Shown piece by piece: positions 50,085-59,981 of a stretch of 64,000 nucleotides of DNA. How positions within the stretch are numbered: position 1 is the stretch's first letter; each line of letters starts with the position of its first letter. Under the pieces are notes generated by a model, which was not told the DNA's origin, did no database searches, and saw nothing but the letters and a program-made list of their open reading frames with translations. The stretch is from Limnanthes douglasii subsp. nivea (Eukaryota; Streptophyta; Magnoliopsida; Brassicales; Limnanthaceae). Made by a program: the position numbers and the translations under genes. The stretch covers positions 228,127,770-228,191,769 of the forward strand of contig JAUPFV010000005.1 of NCBI GenBank assembly GCA_036936605.1, written 5' to 3'.

Positions 50085-51106
50085 TCTTATTCTTCTTGAG
50101 TGTCTTGTCTTGTGAACCTTGTGTTGTGTTGCTGTATCTCTAACAGGAGTAACATAAGCGAATGGGTAATTACAGGCTATGTTGATGACACGTGGATTAT
50201 TTTTGGGTTGTCTACAAATTTATTATGGATATATATGAAGTTGAATTGCAGTCGAGGGCGCGAGGCGGAGAAAGTTGCCTATACTGTAAAATCTGTAGCG
50301 CTTCTAATATATAGAGGGGTAGGGTTATAATAATGTTTTTTTTTACCATTTGCAGTTCGCGGTGGGCATTTTGGTGGCAAAAAAATTCGCCACCAGATGC
50401 CGAAAAACACAATTTTGGTCACCAGACTGACTATGACTTTCGGTAAATTTTTATAAATTTTTAACTAATATTCATTATATGCCGACAAACACAGCATTCC
50501 GCAACCCTTACCGAATGTTCGTAAAACACATAAGGACAACTACACACAATAAATACATGCACGACAATAAAACACAACTACAAAATGCCACTCGTGGTAG
50601 TACATTATATAGAGCTTTATCACCAAATTCATCATAAATTTCACAAATCTTCCGAGTAAAATAGAAAATGACCAGAGAGAAACAATATGTCATCCAAAGA
50701 TTGAGACATTGTACCTCGGAGACACTAGGACTAAGGCTTCACTATCAATGCAAAAACACTTCATCATCCATAAATTTTAATTGCGAAATTACTAAACAGG
50801 TTATAAAATCAATAAGCATCTGAATATGACATAGATTTCAATTAACAACAATCATCATACAAACTTTCTGAATGTTTCAGACATATTTCTTTGTACAATC
50901 TTATCCTATGTTTCCTACGTCATGTATAATAAATCCCACTAAAGACATTTGTGGAATCCAAATGACCAAAACCACAAAAATCAAATAGCGATAATAATAC
51001 CAGCTGAACGATTTTCTCAGAGAGGACACAACATAGCGAATTGTGTAGCAGCTTTAACAAGAGCAATAGAGCATATTCGAAATTGTCTGCCAAGTTGTTT
51101 CCTATC
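50085..51106. other. Region between the divergent end of the DUF4336 gene and the RING gene 3' end
   Basis: It holds the DUF4336 promoter (50085-50350) and probably the RING gene's 3' untranslated region (about 50880-51106). At 50369-50403 a near-perfect hairpin pairs GGCATTTTGGTGGC with GCCACCAGATGCC around an A-rich loop. The remaining sequence shows nothing recognisable. Confidence 0.5.
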
Positions 51107-51904
51107 TCAAGATATGATCTCTCTCACAAGCCAATCCAAACTAGGATATGCAAAATACAGAATGAAAAATGAGGGAAGAGCGAAAACCACAGTGATAAGT
51201 AGGCAGATGGCTAAGACGGCCAAACTGGTCGGTATTGCATACAACACTATCATAAGTAATATGATGACCAACGGGAACTTAGCTGTCAAATGAACAACAA
51301 ATGCTAAGGACGTCTTAAGAGAAAACTGAGCCCGGTTCACCCTCTGGTAATCATTCACAACCTCAGTGTGGTTTTGTTGTACATATGGTTCGGAGTTATG
51401 AACATGATGTCCCCTTCTATGCCCTCTCTGATTTTGTATGGCTGTGTTAGTGCTAGATGACCAGACTGGCTGATGATTTTCACATGAAGAAGGATGGGAC
51501 TTGGCTCTATCGCCGTTCATGCTCTCTACCATCCAAAGCAGGAAATAGTTTTTACGAGGGAATTTCAGAATCCCTTTGTAAACCAGACGGAGGGACATGA
51601 GGTTGCACCATGGGCATGAGATAAAGAGCGGAAGCTGAATAGGTAGCGTAGGGAATTTCACTATAGCCCATTGTAGTCCGAGTATGCAGTTCTTACATAT
51701 TGTATGACCACACCATAGTACATAAGGCACATTTTCAACTAAGTTAAATGACTCGTAGCATATAGGGCATTCAAGTCCGTCATCTCTGCTGACTAACGAG
51801 CATGTCTCGTCATCTGAACATTCGGAGACAGGGCGAGCCGTCCTTGGTGCGTCGTTTCTTAATCCCACATTTCCGGCGATGCAATTGGATGCAAAATTCC
51901 ACAT
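51107..51904 (-). CDS. RING-HC finger protein with C-terminal membrane segments (putative E3 ubiquitin ligase)
   Basis: One coding exon, 265 residues, with ATG at 51904 (MWNFASNCIAGNVG). The C3HC4 RING is at residues 46-100 with ligands Cys46, Cys49, Cys65, His67, Cys70, Cys73, Cys97 and Cys100. Cys73 and Cys97 are widely spaced (23 residues between them). A conserved NYFLLWMVESMNGD block follows. Two hydrophobic helices at about 207-258 suggest a hairpin membrane anchor with the RING in the cytosol. RING proteins recruit an E2 enzyme and promote ubiquitin transfer; the substrate is unknown. A 5' UTR intron is likely (donor GTACCT at 52309, acceptor CTTTCAG at 52007). The gene appears intact. 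Confidence 0.88.
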   Translation of the reverse strand: MWNFASNCIAGNVGLRNDAPRTARPVSECSDDETCSLVSRDDGLECPICYESFNLVENVPYVLWCGHTICKNCILGLQWAIVKFPTLPIQLPLFISCPWCNLMSLRLVYKGILKFPRKNYFLLWMVESMNGDRAKSHPSSCENHQPVWSSSTNTAIQNQRGHRRGHHVHNSEPYVQQNHTEVVNDYQRVNRAQFSLKTSLAFVVHLTAKFPLVIILLMIVLYAIPTSLAVLAICLLITVVFALPSFFILYFAYPSLDWLVREIIS

Positions 51905-52400
51905 TATTTTTTATGAAAAATATCAATTATCATCACTGGCTAACATATAAAGGTAACATAGACCTTCGAAAAAGGACTCATAGGTAGCAAATCGCGAAAT
52001 GGCATCCTGAAAGGAAAGATACATATTAAAAGACAGAACAAACCCATATCTAAATCAAACATAGTACATTATAGCTGACAATGACCAGCTAGGCTAATCC
52101 CTAATTTTTGATCGAACACGAAAGTAACCTAAACCTAAACATAAACAAAAGGAAGAAGTGATTAAAAGTCGCAATCGACTATGATGATTTCAAACTAGGA
52201 GATGGCTGATCCCAGGTAAGACGTAGTAATAACCTTGAACGATTAAGAAAAGGAAAAATACACACATATATAAAAACTAAATTAAGTGTGGAAACAGTTG
52301 ATAAGGTACCGATAACTCGAGGAGACGTCAAGATGGAGAGGAGGATTTCAAAGAGAAAGAGAGAAAGAGACTGTGTCTGTGTCTGTCTCCTCTGAGAATG
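51905..52400 (-). promoter_or_regulatory. 5' untranslated region of the RING gene, with an upstream ORF
   Basis: A CT-rich leader lies at about 52320-52370 on the minus strand. A GT-AG intron (52309-52007) follows, then a second leader part. This part carries an ATG at 52005 that opens a 21-codon ORF (MPFRDLLPMSPFSK...) ending at TAG 51942-51940. That ORF is out of frame with the main ATG, so it is either an upstream ORF or the start of an unrecognised isoform. Confidence 0.4.
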
Positions 52401-52973
52401 CGCGCCTGTGTTTTCGGTGAAATGTGGAAGGAAGGAAAGCGATCACGAAGGTGTGCTCCAGGCAACAAGGAGGTCGCTGCGATATCTGAGTATAGGTGGT
52501 GCAAAGCCCAATAATAGAATTGCTAACAAGCCCAACCATAAAGTACCATATTTACTTGTTTCGGTTGGATTTCGGTTGAAAGGTAAAAGGCTGACTAAAT
52601 TTTAACATGTTTCGGTTGGATTTCAACATGTCAACTTTAATTTATTGACAATCACAACTCTAATACGTTGGATTTCGATATTTGTTTTTGGAAATTTTAC
52701 CTCCTCATATATACTTTATGTTTTTGAAATACCAATATTGTCAATAATTTAATTTATAAAAATATATATATATATATATATTAATATTTAATAAAAATAG
52801 AGTGACATTTAACGTAACTCAAAAATATAATAATAATAATAATAATAAATATGGATTTATAATATGTATATTTTTTTAATATATGAAAATCTTTGTTCTT
52901 AACCTTCAAGAATAGAGGGTGAGATTTTTTTATTTCTAGTTTTCAAAGATGAATTGATTCAATATAGTAAGGT
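52400..52973. other. AT-rich spacer with microsatellites
   Basis: (TA)n lies at about 52764-52781 and (AAT)n at about 52829-52850. A TTTCGGTTGGATTTC block occurs twice near 52558 and 52610. The RING gene promoter lies in its left part. No gene is seen. Confidence 0.6.
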
Positions 52974-53593
52974 ATGGAGGACGGTGAAAAACTATCGTCA
53001 AATTCATCAAGTTCGTCACTGAATATGGAAACAAATTTCAATATTGAAATTAACCCGATGTAATATTCTCCTCTGCATTCCAAGAAAGTGAGAACTTGTA
53101 ATCTGCAAAATCAAGTTATGAAAGAGCAAAACTAGTTAATCCATACAAATTTAACAAATGTTAGAGACAACCCGACATCTGAAGATTACATTGAGAAACA
53201 ACAACAACTATCAGATCATGGCAATGATTATAAGGAACAGAAAACTTTCGCTAATCTGTTTAAACCAAAAAAAGTTTCGACTAATTTGGTAAACCCAAAC
53301 ATTAGCAAGAATGAAAATCAAGTAGGATTAACTCTTGATTTGAAAGACAGAGAGAAATTGGAAAGTATGGCAAAACAAGCTCTCATAGGAAAATTTGCGA
53401 CCGGAAAATCTTCACAAGAAGTGATCAGAAAATTTCTAGACGGTTTTAACTTTTCAGGTGGATACAGTCTTGCAAACTGGGATTACAGACATATTCTGAT
53501 TGGGTTTCAACAATAAAGAAGATGTTAAAAAAATCCGAAAGAGTAATGTATGGAACTTTGGCCCAAAAACTATGAGAATAATAAAGTGGATGC
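52974..53593 (+). pseudogene. LINE ORF1 (DUF4283) relic, left half
   Basis: The ATG at 52974 (MEDGEKLSSNSS) opens a frame with TAA at 53061-53063 and TAG at 53133-53135, then open reading to 53516. The conserved DUF4283 segment is GFNFSGGYSLANWDYRHILI. A one-base insertion around 53507-53510 shifts the frame, and DVKKIRKSNVWNFG continues from 53521 in the next frame to the E5 insertion at 53593/53594. DUF4283 with a zinc knuckle is typical of the nucleic-acid-binding ORF1 of plant L1-type LINEs. The second half is at 63400-63772. Confidence 0.8.
53589..53593. repeat. Target-site duplication of E5, left copy (GATGC)
   Basis: GATGC directly precedes the 5' LTR and recurs at 63400-63404 directly after the 3' LTR. 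Five bases is the usual length for Ty3/gypsy integrases. Confidence 0.92.
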
Positions 53594-53876
53594 TGATAAG
53601 GAAAGATATTCCTCAGGGGCTTAAGTGCAAATTAGTAGGGACTAAAATGATAAGTTCTGTAAATATAGGGTTAAATTAGGCTTTAGGAGAAATGTAAGGG
53701 TAAAACTGCAATATACCATTATGTAACCGTTTCTCTAACTAACTCACTCATTCTATTTAAAGAGGCTGAAGAAGTCAGTTAGGCCTATGAAATAATCAGA
53801 AGCACTTTTCACTTCCAAAAATTCTCTGAGTAGATTTGTGCTCTTGATTTTGTCAATACAGCTTTAATTCTTACCA
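53594..53876 (+). repeat. 5' LTR of E5
   Basis: 283 bp, TGATAAGGAAAG...TTCTTACCA. It is nearly identical to 63105-63399. The PBS follows at once. Confidence 0.95.
53754..53761 (+). promoter_or_regulatory. TATA-like box of the E5 LTR
   Basis: TATTTAAA lies about 120 bp before the LTR end. The same octamer is at 63265-63272 in the 3' LTR. It is a probable start signal for the genomic RNA. Confidence 0.45.
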
Positions 53877-53898
53877 AATTGGCGCTAGAAGGAGGGGG
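53877..53898 (+). other. Primer-binding site of E5
   Basis: AATTGGCGCTAGAAGGAGGG directly follows the LTR's terminal CA. TGGCGC is the expected complement to a tRNA 3' end. The tRNA species was not identified. Confidence 0.7.
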
Positions 53899-54003
53899 CG
53901 AGGATACCTTGATCAACAGATCAGAAATCGACGTTCGAGTTTCGTTTTGCAAAGTTTTTCGTTCGAATTTTCATATTTTGTTTGATTTTGTCGCTGATTG
54001 AAG

Positions 54004-56442
54004 ATGAATCCAGAGGAAGGTGACAATCCATCTGTTCGCAAGGCTATGGAAACACTGAAATCCGATCTGCAAGAGGCAGGTAAATCGATTCCAACTCAAT
54101 CAATCCAATTTGATTTTGAAGGAAAAATGAATGAGATGATAAGGAAGGTGGCAGAGCTTGACGAATTGATGAAAAAGAAGGGAAATAATGATGGCGCTAG
54201 GCTTAGGTCTAAAATAGCAAGGGGCGATCAGAATGATCAGTCGGATCATTCGATGGACGATGGCGACGATCGATATGAACAGCGTAAAACACGTTTTGAG
54301 CAAAAGAAAGAGTATAGTGGGATAAAGAGGAAAGAAAAATTACAAAAGCGACTGTTTGTGAATTCTAGTGATGAAGAGGATTTCGAAGATTCTGAGTCTG
54401 ATGAAACACCAAAGTACGAACGTTCTCGAGGCCATTCAAGAGGAGTAGAGCGTGAGCTCCGGCCAGCTAGGGTGTATAAGGAAGGAAGGAAAAAGAAAGA
54501 GAGGCGAGTATATTCACCTCGGAAATATTCGCCTCGGAGATATTCGCCTCGAAAATATGAAGGTGAGTCTAGTTTATATGCTACTGTGGGGATGAGAAAT
54601 GAGGACCAGTATGTTCAGGGAGTTGACTGGAGAGATTCACCATTGATCAGGGAGATCAGATCTGTGCCGCTTCCGAGGCGGTTTGATATTTCTAAAGTTG
54701 ATAAGTTTGATGGGACTCAAGATCCCGATGACCACATAGAACAATTTAAAAACTACATGACTAATTTCGAAGACGACGATAAATTGGTATGTAGAGCATT
54801 CTCTCAAACGTTTAAAGGAACTGCGCTGAAATGGTTCAACAAGATTCCTAAGGAGTCAATTGCAAATTTTAGAGGCTTCTATACCGCTTTCCGAAGACAG
54901 TTTGTGGGAAGCAAGGAAATGAGAGCCAATGGAGACACAATAATACAATGCAAGCAGGCTGTGGGAGAGAAGTTAAAGGATTACACTAAGAGGTTTGTAT
55001 CAACAAAAGCCGAATTGGATGATTGTGAAGAAAGTGTGGCTATGGCGGCGTTTAGGCAAGGGCTGTTGCCTGGGGATTTAGCCGATGAGACTACGAGGCG
55101 CAGGGCGTTAACATTTGGAGCTCTCATGGCTCAGGTTGAAGATCAGATTAAGGTCGAAGAATCAACGCGGGTTCGAGGAGGTGCTAGTACTATTCAGAAG
55201 GGGAGTGGACAATCTAACACATCGAACAGCAATTCCTCGCGTCCGAAGAACAATCAAAATGTCTCTAATCGAGGAGCTTCGAACTCGTATCAAGGGGGAT
55301 ACAATCAACACAACTCCAATAATCAGCAACAGTTTAGATCCAGATCGAATGTGTGGGTGAGGCCAGATTATTATGCGGATCTAACTGAAAGCGTGGCTTC
55401 GATATATGAAAAAACAAGGGGAACAATAAATTTTAGAAAGCCACCAGCGATTAACAGGCCAAGAGAGGAGCGCAATAATAAGTTCTGCAGGTATCACGAC
55501 GATGTCGGCCATGATACAAATGATTGCATTGCTCTAAAGAAGGAGATGCAAATTTTGATCGAAAATGGAAAGTTGCTGGAATATGTCAGGAAGAATGCCA
55601 AGGCTGCAGCTCCAAAAGTTGGTAATCCTAATTCTAAGCAGGAAACTGCACTAATGATTTTAGATGTTGCAGGTGAGGGCAATGGTTTCGATGTGGCCTC
55701 AGAATATGTTGAACCAGACCCCAGTCGGCTTTTGTTAATGTCAATAGATGAGCCGATGCGTCAGGGACGTGTTCGAGATTTGTGTGCCTTCTTCGAATCA
55801 CTTACAATATTTGGGGGAGATTCGATGACCAACAACACTAATAATTCGAGGAAGAGGCATATAGTGAATTTAACACGACAGATTGAGGGAGGCGCATCGG
55901 TACACTTAAGCAACAGAAAGGATGTGCCCTTTATAATTTTCGATGGGGATGATTTGAGGGGGATTACTGGGCCACATGAAGATGCAGTGGTCATAGGAGC
56001 AGAAGTATGCGGGGTGGAGATTCGACGAGTGCTGATTGATACAGGGAGCTCTGCTAATGTGCTTTTTAAGTCGACATATGATAGATTAACTGCTCCGCCT
56101 CGAATAGAAAGATCAGAAAGGACTATCATAGGGTTTACTGGCGCAACCGCAAATGTGATAGGAGAGTTTGAGGGTGAAGTTTCTTTGGGAAAGGGGCCTT
56201 TCAAGAAGAAAGTACAAGTACTTTTTGTAGTGGTGGATTGTCCATCAAGCTATAATGCTATTTTTGGAAGGTCCTGGTTGGCGAAAATGTATGCTGTAGT
56301 TTCTACAGTTCATCAATGTTTCAAGTATGTGATCGAGGACCGAGTCGGCGTAGTTCGAAGTGATCAAAAGGTGGCAAGAGAATGTTATGCTGCTGCATTT
56401 AGACTACGGGGCAAAAGTTCTGATGATCCGATGGAGAATTAG
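54004..56442 (+). CDS. E5 Gag-protease polyprotein
   Basis: The ATG at 54004 (MNPEEGDNPSVRK) gives 812 residues; the codon two before it is a non-canonical TTG. Residues 1-60 form a short coiled coil. Residues 70-165 are charged, and about 168-183 contain three to four YSPRK/R repeats. The Retrotrans_gag core is about 228-345 (FDISKVDKFDGTQDPDDHIE, FSQTFKGTALKWFNKIP). A knuckle-like CRYHDDVGHDTNDC is near 493-506. The aspartic protease is near 660-780, with VLIDTGSSANVLF at about 675. Gag would build the cytoplasmic particle and protease would cut the polyprotein. Protease sits before the TAG, so it is made with Gag and not only with RT. Confidence 0.93.
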   Translation: MNPEEGDNPSVRKAMETLKSDLQEAGKSIPTQSIQFDFEGKMNEMIRKVAELDELMKKKGNNDGARLRSKIARGDQNDQSDHSMDDGDDRYEQRKTRFEQKKEYSGIKRKEKLQKRLFVNSSDEEDFEDSESDETPKYERSRGHSRGVERELRPARVYKEGRKKKERRVYSPRKYSPRRYSPRKYEGESSLYATVGMRNEDQYVQGVDWRDSPLIREIRSVPLPRRFDISKVDKFDGTQDPDDHIEQFKNYMTNFEDDDKLVCRAFSQTFKGTALKWFNKIPKESIANFRGFYTAFRRQFVGSKEMRANGDTIIQCKQAVGEKLKDYTKRFVSTKAELDDCEESVAMAAFRQGLLPGDLADETTRRRALTFGALMAQVEDQIKVEESTRVRGGASTIQKGSGQSNTSNSNSSRPKNNQNVSNRGASNSYQGGYNQHNSNNQQQFRSRSNVWVRPDYYADLTESVASIYEKTRGTINFRKPPAINRPREERNNKFCRYHDDVGHDTNDCIALKKEMQILIENGKLLEYVRKNAKAAAPKVGNPNSKQETALMILDVAGEGNGFDVASEYVEPDPSRLLLMSIDEPMRQGRVRDLCAFFESLTIFGGDSMTNNTNNSRKRHIVNLTRQIEGGASVHLSNRKDVPFIIFDGDDLRGITGPHEDAVVIGAEVCGVEIRRVLIDTGSSANVLFKSTYDRLTAPPRIERSERTIIGFTGATANVIGEFEGEVSLGKGPFKKKVQVLFVVVDCPSSYNAIFGRSWLAKMYAVVSTVHQCFKYVIEDRVGVVRSDQKVARECYAAAFRLRGKSSDDPMEN
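56440..56442 (+). promoter_or_regulatory. In-frame TAG between gag-protease and RT (candidate recoding site)
   Basis: The frame is AAT TAG CAG TTT GGG GGG, and the same frame continues open to 59748. A +4 C and CAG recall the UAG-CAR class of readthrough contexts. E2 (10988-10986) and E4 (20463-20465) have TAG CAG at the same place, and E1 (6081-6079) has TAG AAG. Conservation argues for suppression, or removal by splicing, rather than random decay. Confidence 0.65.
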
Positions 56443-59400
56443 CAGTTTGGGGGGTTGTCTTCTGATGGAACAGATGAGGGAATTGATGATCCGAGGTCAA
56501 CCCCGAGTTCTGTGGTGGTCAGTGAGGAAATAGAAGAATATATTTTCAATAATGGTAGGGTACTTCGAATTGGCACTCTGTTATCTTTATCGATGCGAGA
56601 AAAGTTGTTGACCTTTTTGTCTGAAAATTTGGATGTATTTGTGTGGAAGTCCGAAGACGTAGTGGGGGTCCCAAGTGACATCATATGTCATAGTTTGGCG
56701 GTTGATCCGAAGGTCAAACCGATAATTCAAAAAAGAAGGGCCTTTTCATTGGAGAAATCCGAGGCAATAGTTGCCGAGGTGGATCGACTATACAAGATGG
56801 GTCATATCAGGGAAGCCAATTATCCGAGGTGGACAGCTAATCCGGTGGTAGTGAAAAAGAAGAATGGAAAATGGCGAATGTGTGTGGACTTCACAGATTT
56901 GAATAGAGCTTGTCCAAAAGATCCTTTTCCGGTGCCTCGAATCGATCAGTTAGTGGATTCCACTTCGGGAAATAAAATCTTGACTTTCATGGATGCATTT
57001 TCGGGGTATAATCAGATTCGAATGAATCCAGATGATGAAGAAAGTACGACTTTTATTACTGACAGGGGTTTGCACTGCTATAAAGTAATGCCGTTCGGAT
57101 TAAAAAATGCTGGGTCAACATATCAGAGGCTGATGAATACGGCGTTTTCTTCACAGATTGGGAGAAATATCGAAGTGTACATTGATGACATGCTTGTTAA
57201 AAGCAGAAGTGATGATGAACACATTGATGATTTAGAAGAGACGTTTTTGAATCTTAGAGCAATACAATTGAAATTGAACCCAGAAAAATGTACATTTGGA
57301 GTTCGATCTGGCAAGTTTTTGGGATACATGATTAGTGAAAGAGGAATCGAGGTGGATCCAGAACAATTGAAGGCCTTGATATCGATGTCTTCACCTCGGA
57401 ATATTAAAGAAGTGCAAATGTTAACAGGCAGGTTAGCAGCTTTGAACAGATTCATTTCTCGTTTTTCAGATAAGTGCTTGCCTTTTTTCCAGGTGTTACG
57501 AAGACCTAATAATTTTGAGTGGACTTCGGATTGTGAAGAAGCCTTTTTAAAGATCAAAAATCTTTTGTCCTCTCCTGAAATATTATCAAAGCCTCGAAAA
57601 GGTGAGCAGTTATTTTTATATATAGCAGTACCGGATTATGCAGTAAGTGCAGTTTTGGTCAGTGAGGATACGAGAATTTCGAAGCCTGTCTACTATGTCA
57701 GCAAAAGTTTGGTTGATGCTGAGAAGCGCTATCTGAAGCTCGAAAAATTGGCACTGTGTATAGTAGTGGCAGCAAGAAAAATGCGCCCTTATTTTCAGGC
57801 ACATACGATTGTGGTTCGAACTTCATATCCATTAAAAAACGTTTTGCAGAAGCCAGACATCTCAGGAAGGATGACCAAGTGGTCTGTGGAATTAGGAGAT
57901 TTCGATGTGTTATTCTCTCCTCGAACAGCTATCAAAGCTCAAGCCTTAGCAGATTTTTTGGTGGAGTTTCACTCAAGCAGATCCGAAGAGAAAGATGGTG
58001 AAAAGGTGAACGAGAATCCGATGTGGACGGTACGAACTGATGGAGGATCCAGTAATAAAGGGTCAAGTGCAGGAATTGAACTGGTGGCACCAACAGGGGA
58101 ATTTATGTTTCAAGCTATAAAATTTGGCTTTCATGCTTCGAATAACGAAGCTGAATATGAAGCCGTGCTAGCAGGATTACGGTTAGCAAAGATTTGTGGA
58201 GCAATATATGTACGCTTGGAAACAGATTCACAGTTGGTAGTTAACCATGTTAAAGGAGTGTCGGAAGCTAAAAAGGAACGTTTGGTTTTGTACTTACAAG
58301 AGCTTCGGGGAATGATTGCACAGTTTGAAAATGTCGAAGTGGAGCATATTCGAAGAGGTAGCAATACAATGGCTGATTCTTTGGCAACAATGGCTTACTC
58401 TGAAGAATATCCGTGGATCATTACACAACCATCGCCTTCGATCATACCGAATTCTGAGCAGTGTGAAGTTGTTAATGAGATAGTGAAAGATCCGATGTGC
58501 GCTCGAGGAGATTGGAGGTTTGACTTGTTAAACTTTATTTCGAAGGGAATTTTACCTCTTGATAAGCACTTGCTTAAGAAAATAAAGTACAAAGCTCTTG
58601 GCTATGTGGTATTGGATGGGGTACTATACAAAAGGTCTGCGTCGAAACCTTTACTACGATGTTTAAGCAAACAACAGTCTCAAGACATTTTATCCGAACT
58701 GCATGATGGGGATGGATCAGCTCATTGTGGATTCAAATCCTTAACGCGTCGGGTATTGTTGGCAGGATATTATTGGCCTACTATTATGCAAGATGCCAAG
58801 TCGTTAGTTCGAAGCTGTGATACTTGCCAAAGGTATGCAAATTTAATACACAAACCAGCAGTACCCTTAATGACAATTTCAGAGGCGGTTCGTTTCGATA
58901 GGTGGGGGATTGATTTAGTGGGACCATTACCTATGGCTTCTGGTGGAAGACAGATGATTATTGTTGCGGTTGAATATTTTTCGAAGTGGGCAGAAGCAGA
59001 ACCCTTAGCTGGGACAAAAGCTAAGGATGTAATTAAGTTTATTCAAAGTAACATTTGCTACCGTTTTGGAGTACCTCGAAAAATAACGACGGACAACGGT
59101 CCACAATTTAATAACAAGGAAATGGACTCTTTTTGCTCTTCGAAAGGGATACAACAATGCTTTTCCACTCCTTTCTACCCCCAGGAAAATGGACAGGTGG
59201 AAGTTACAAATAGAACTATTTTGGATGGTTTGAAGAAAAATTTGGCAGGAGCAGCAGGGAAATGGCCAAATTATCTTCAAGAAGTGCTATGGGCATATAG
59301 AACAACCCCTAGAGAGGCTACAAAAGAGACTCATTTTTCTTTAGTATATGGAATGGACGCTGTGTGCCCTGCTGAATCTACATTGCCCTCTTATCGACTA

Positions 59401-59748
59401 CTGCAATATTCCGATGCGGATAATGATGAAGCTAGAAGGGTGGAGCTTGATTTATTGGAAGAAAAAAGGGTCAAAGCACATTTGAATGTGATCCATTATC
59501 AAACATTAATGAGGAGCAGGTACGATGCTAAAGTTAAGAGGAGAGAATTCAAAATTGGCGATCGAGTGTCACGAAAAGTGTTTCTTCACACTAAGGATAA
59601 GCACCTCGGAAAATTGGCCCCGAATTGGGAAGGTCCTTACGAAGTCAAAATGAAGGTTAAGCCAGGTTCCTACAGGTTGTCAGATCGAGAAGGGAGGATG
59701 CTCAAACATCCTTGGAACATAGAGCATTTGAAATTGTACTGTGAGTAA
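56443..59748 (+). CDS. E5 Pol: RT, dual RNase H, integrase
   Basis: 1101 residues are read in the gag frame after TAG; no clear start ATG of its own is evident. RT contains CVDFTDLNRACPKDPFPVP and the active site YIDDM (57178-57192). The first RNase H (about 57610-57900) has IAVPDYAVSAVL in place of the catalytic TDAS motif and is probably inactive. The linker KWSVELGDFDV follows. The second RNase H (58020-58390) has TDGGSS, NNEAEYEA, TDSQL and ADSLA, consistent with an active D-E-D-D set. Integrase has the HH-CC zinc region (HDGDGSAHCGF, CDTCQRY), core WGIDLVGPL, TTDNGPQF and PQENGQVEV (D,D,E), and a C-terminal domain without a chromodomain. This dual RNase H layout marks the Tat clade. Confidence 0.94.
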   Translation, partial: QFGGLSSDGTDEGIDDPRSTPSSVVVSEEIEEYIFNNGRVLRIGTLLSLSMREKLLTFLSENLDVFVWKSEDVVGVPSDIICHSLAVDPKVKPIIQKRRAFSLEKSEAIVAEVDRLYKMGHIREANYPRWTANPVVVKKKNGKWRMCVDFTDLNRACPKDPFPVPRIDQLVDSTSGNKILTFMDAFSGYNQIRMNPDDEESTTFITDRGLHCYKVMPFGLKNAGSTYQRLMNTAFSSQIGRNIEVYIDDMLVKSRSDDEHIDDLEETFLNLRAIQLKLNPEKCTFGVRSGKFLGYMISERGIEVDPEQLKALISMSSPRNIKEVQMLTGRLAALNRFISRFSDKCLPFFQVLRRPNNFEWTSDCEEAFLKIKNLLSSPEILSKPRKGEQLFLYIAVPDYAVSAVLVSEDTRISKPVYYVSKSLVDAEKRYLKLEKLALCIVVAARKMRPYFQAHTIVVRTSYPLKNVLQKPDISGRMTKWSVELGDFDVLFSPRTAIKAQALADFLVEFHSSRSEEKDGEKVNENPMWTVRTDGGSSNKGSSAGIELVAPTGEFMFQAIKFGFHASNNEAEYEAVLAGLRLAKICGAIYVRLETDSQLVVNHVKGVSEAKKERLVLYLQELRGMIAQFENVEVEHIRRGSNTMADSLATMAYSEEYPWIITQPSPSIIPNSEQCEVVNEIVKDPMCARGDWRFDLLNFISKGILPLDKHLLKKIKYKALGYVVLDGVLYKRSASKPLLRCLSKQQSQDILSELHDGDGSAHCGFKSLTRRVLLAGYYWPTIMQDAKSLVRSCDTCQRYANLIHKPAVPLMTISEAVRFDRWGIDLVGPLPMASGGRQMIIVAVEYFSKWAEAEPLAGTKAKDVIKFIQSNICYRFGVPRKITTDNGPQFNNKEMDSFCSSKGIQQCFSTPFYPQENGQVEVTNRTILDGLKKNLAGAAGKWPNYLQEVLWAYRTTPREATKETHFSLVYGMDAVCPAESTLPSYRLLQYSDADNDEARRVELDLLEEKRVKAHLNVIHYQTLMRSRYDAKVKRREFKIGDRVSRKVFLHTKDKHLGKLAPNWEGPYEVKMKVKPGSYRLSDREGRMLKHPWNIEHLKLYCE

Positions 59749-59981
59749 ATTCAAACTTCGAACCTTTGTAAAACAGACATACTCTTTCCTTATCTGTTGG
59801 CCCAGAAAGGTTTTAACGAGGTGTCTGGTTGATATTGAATTTTTTAATAAAATTTCTTTTGGCCATTGGTTGTTTATTATGATGAGTGATTTATTATTTT
59901 GGTAACTTGGCAAAGATTGATCATCTTTGAAGGTTGATCAAGAATAATTTTCCGAAGCAATAGCTTTGAAGAAACAACCAA
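59749..59981 (+). other. E5 spacer after pol
   Basis: Non-coding. It contains the AACGAGGTGTCTGG and TTTTTAATAAAATTTC segments, whose counterparts follow pol in E1, E3 and the 34 kb relic. Confidence 0.5.

Noticed and set aside
54100..54303. Minus-strand ORF within E5 gag
   Set aside because: Shadow of the Gag N-terminus.
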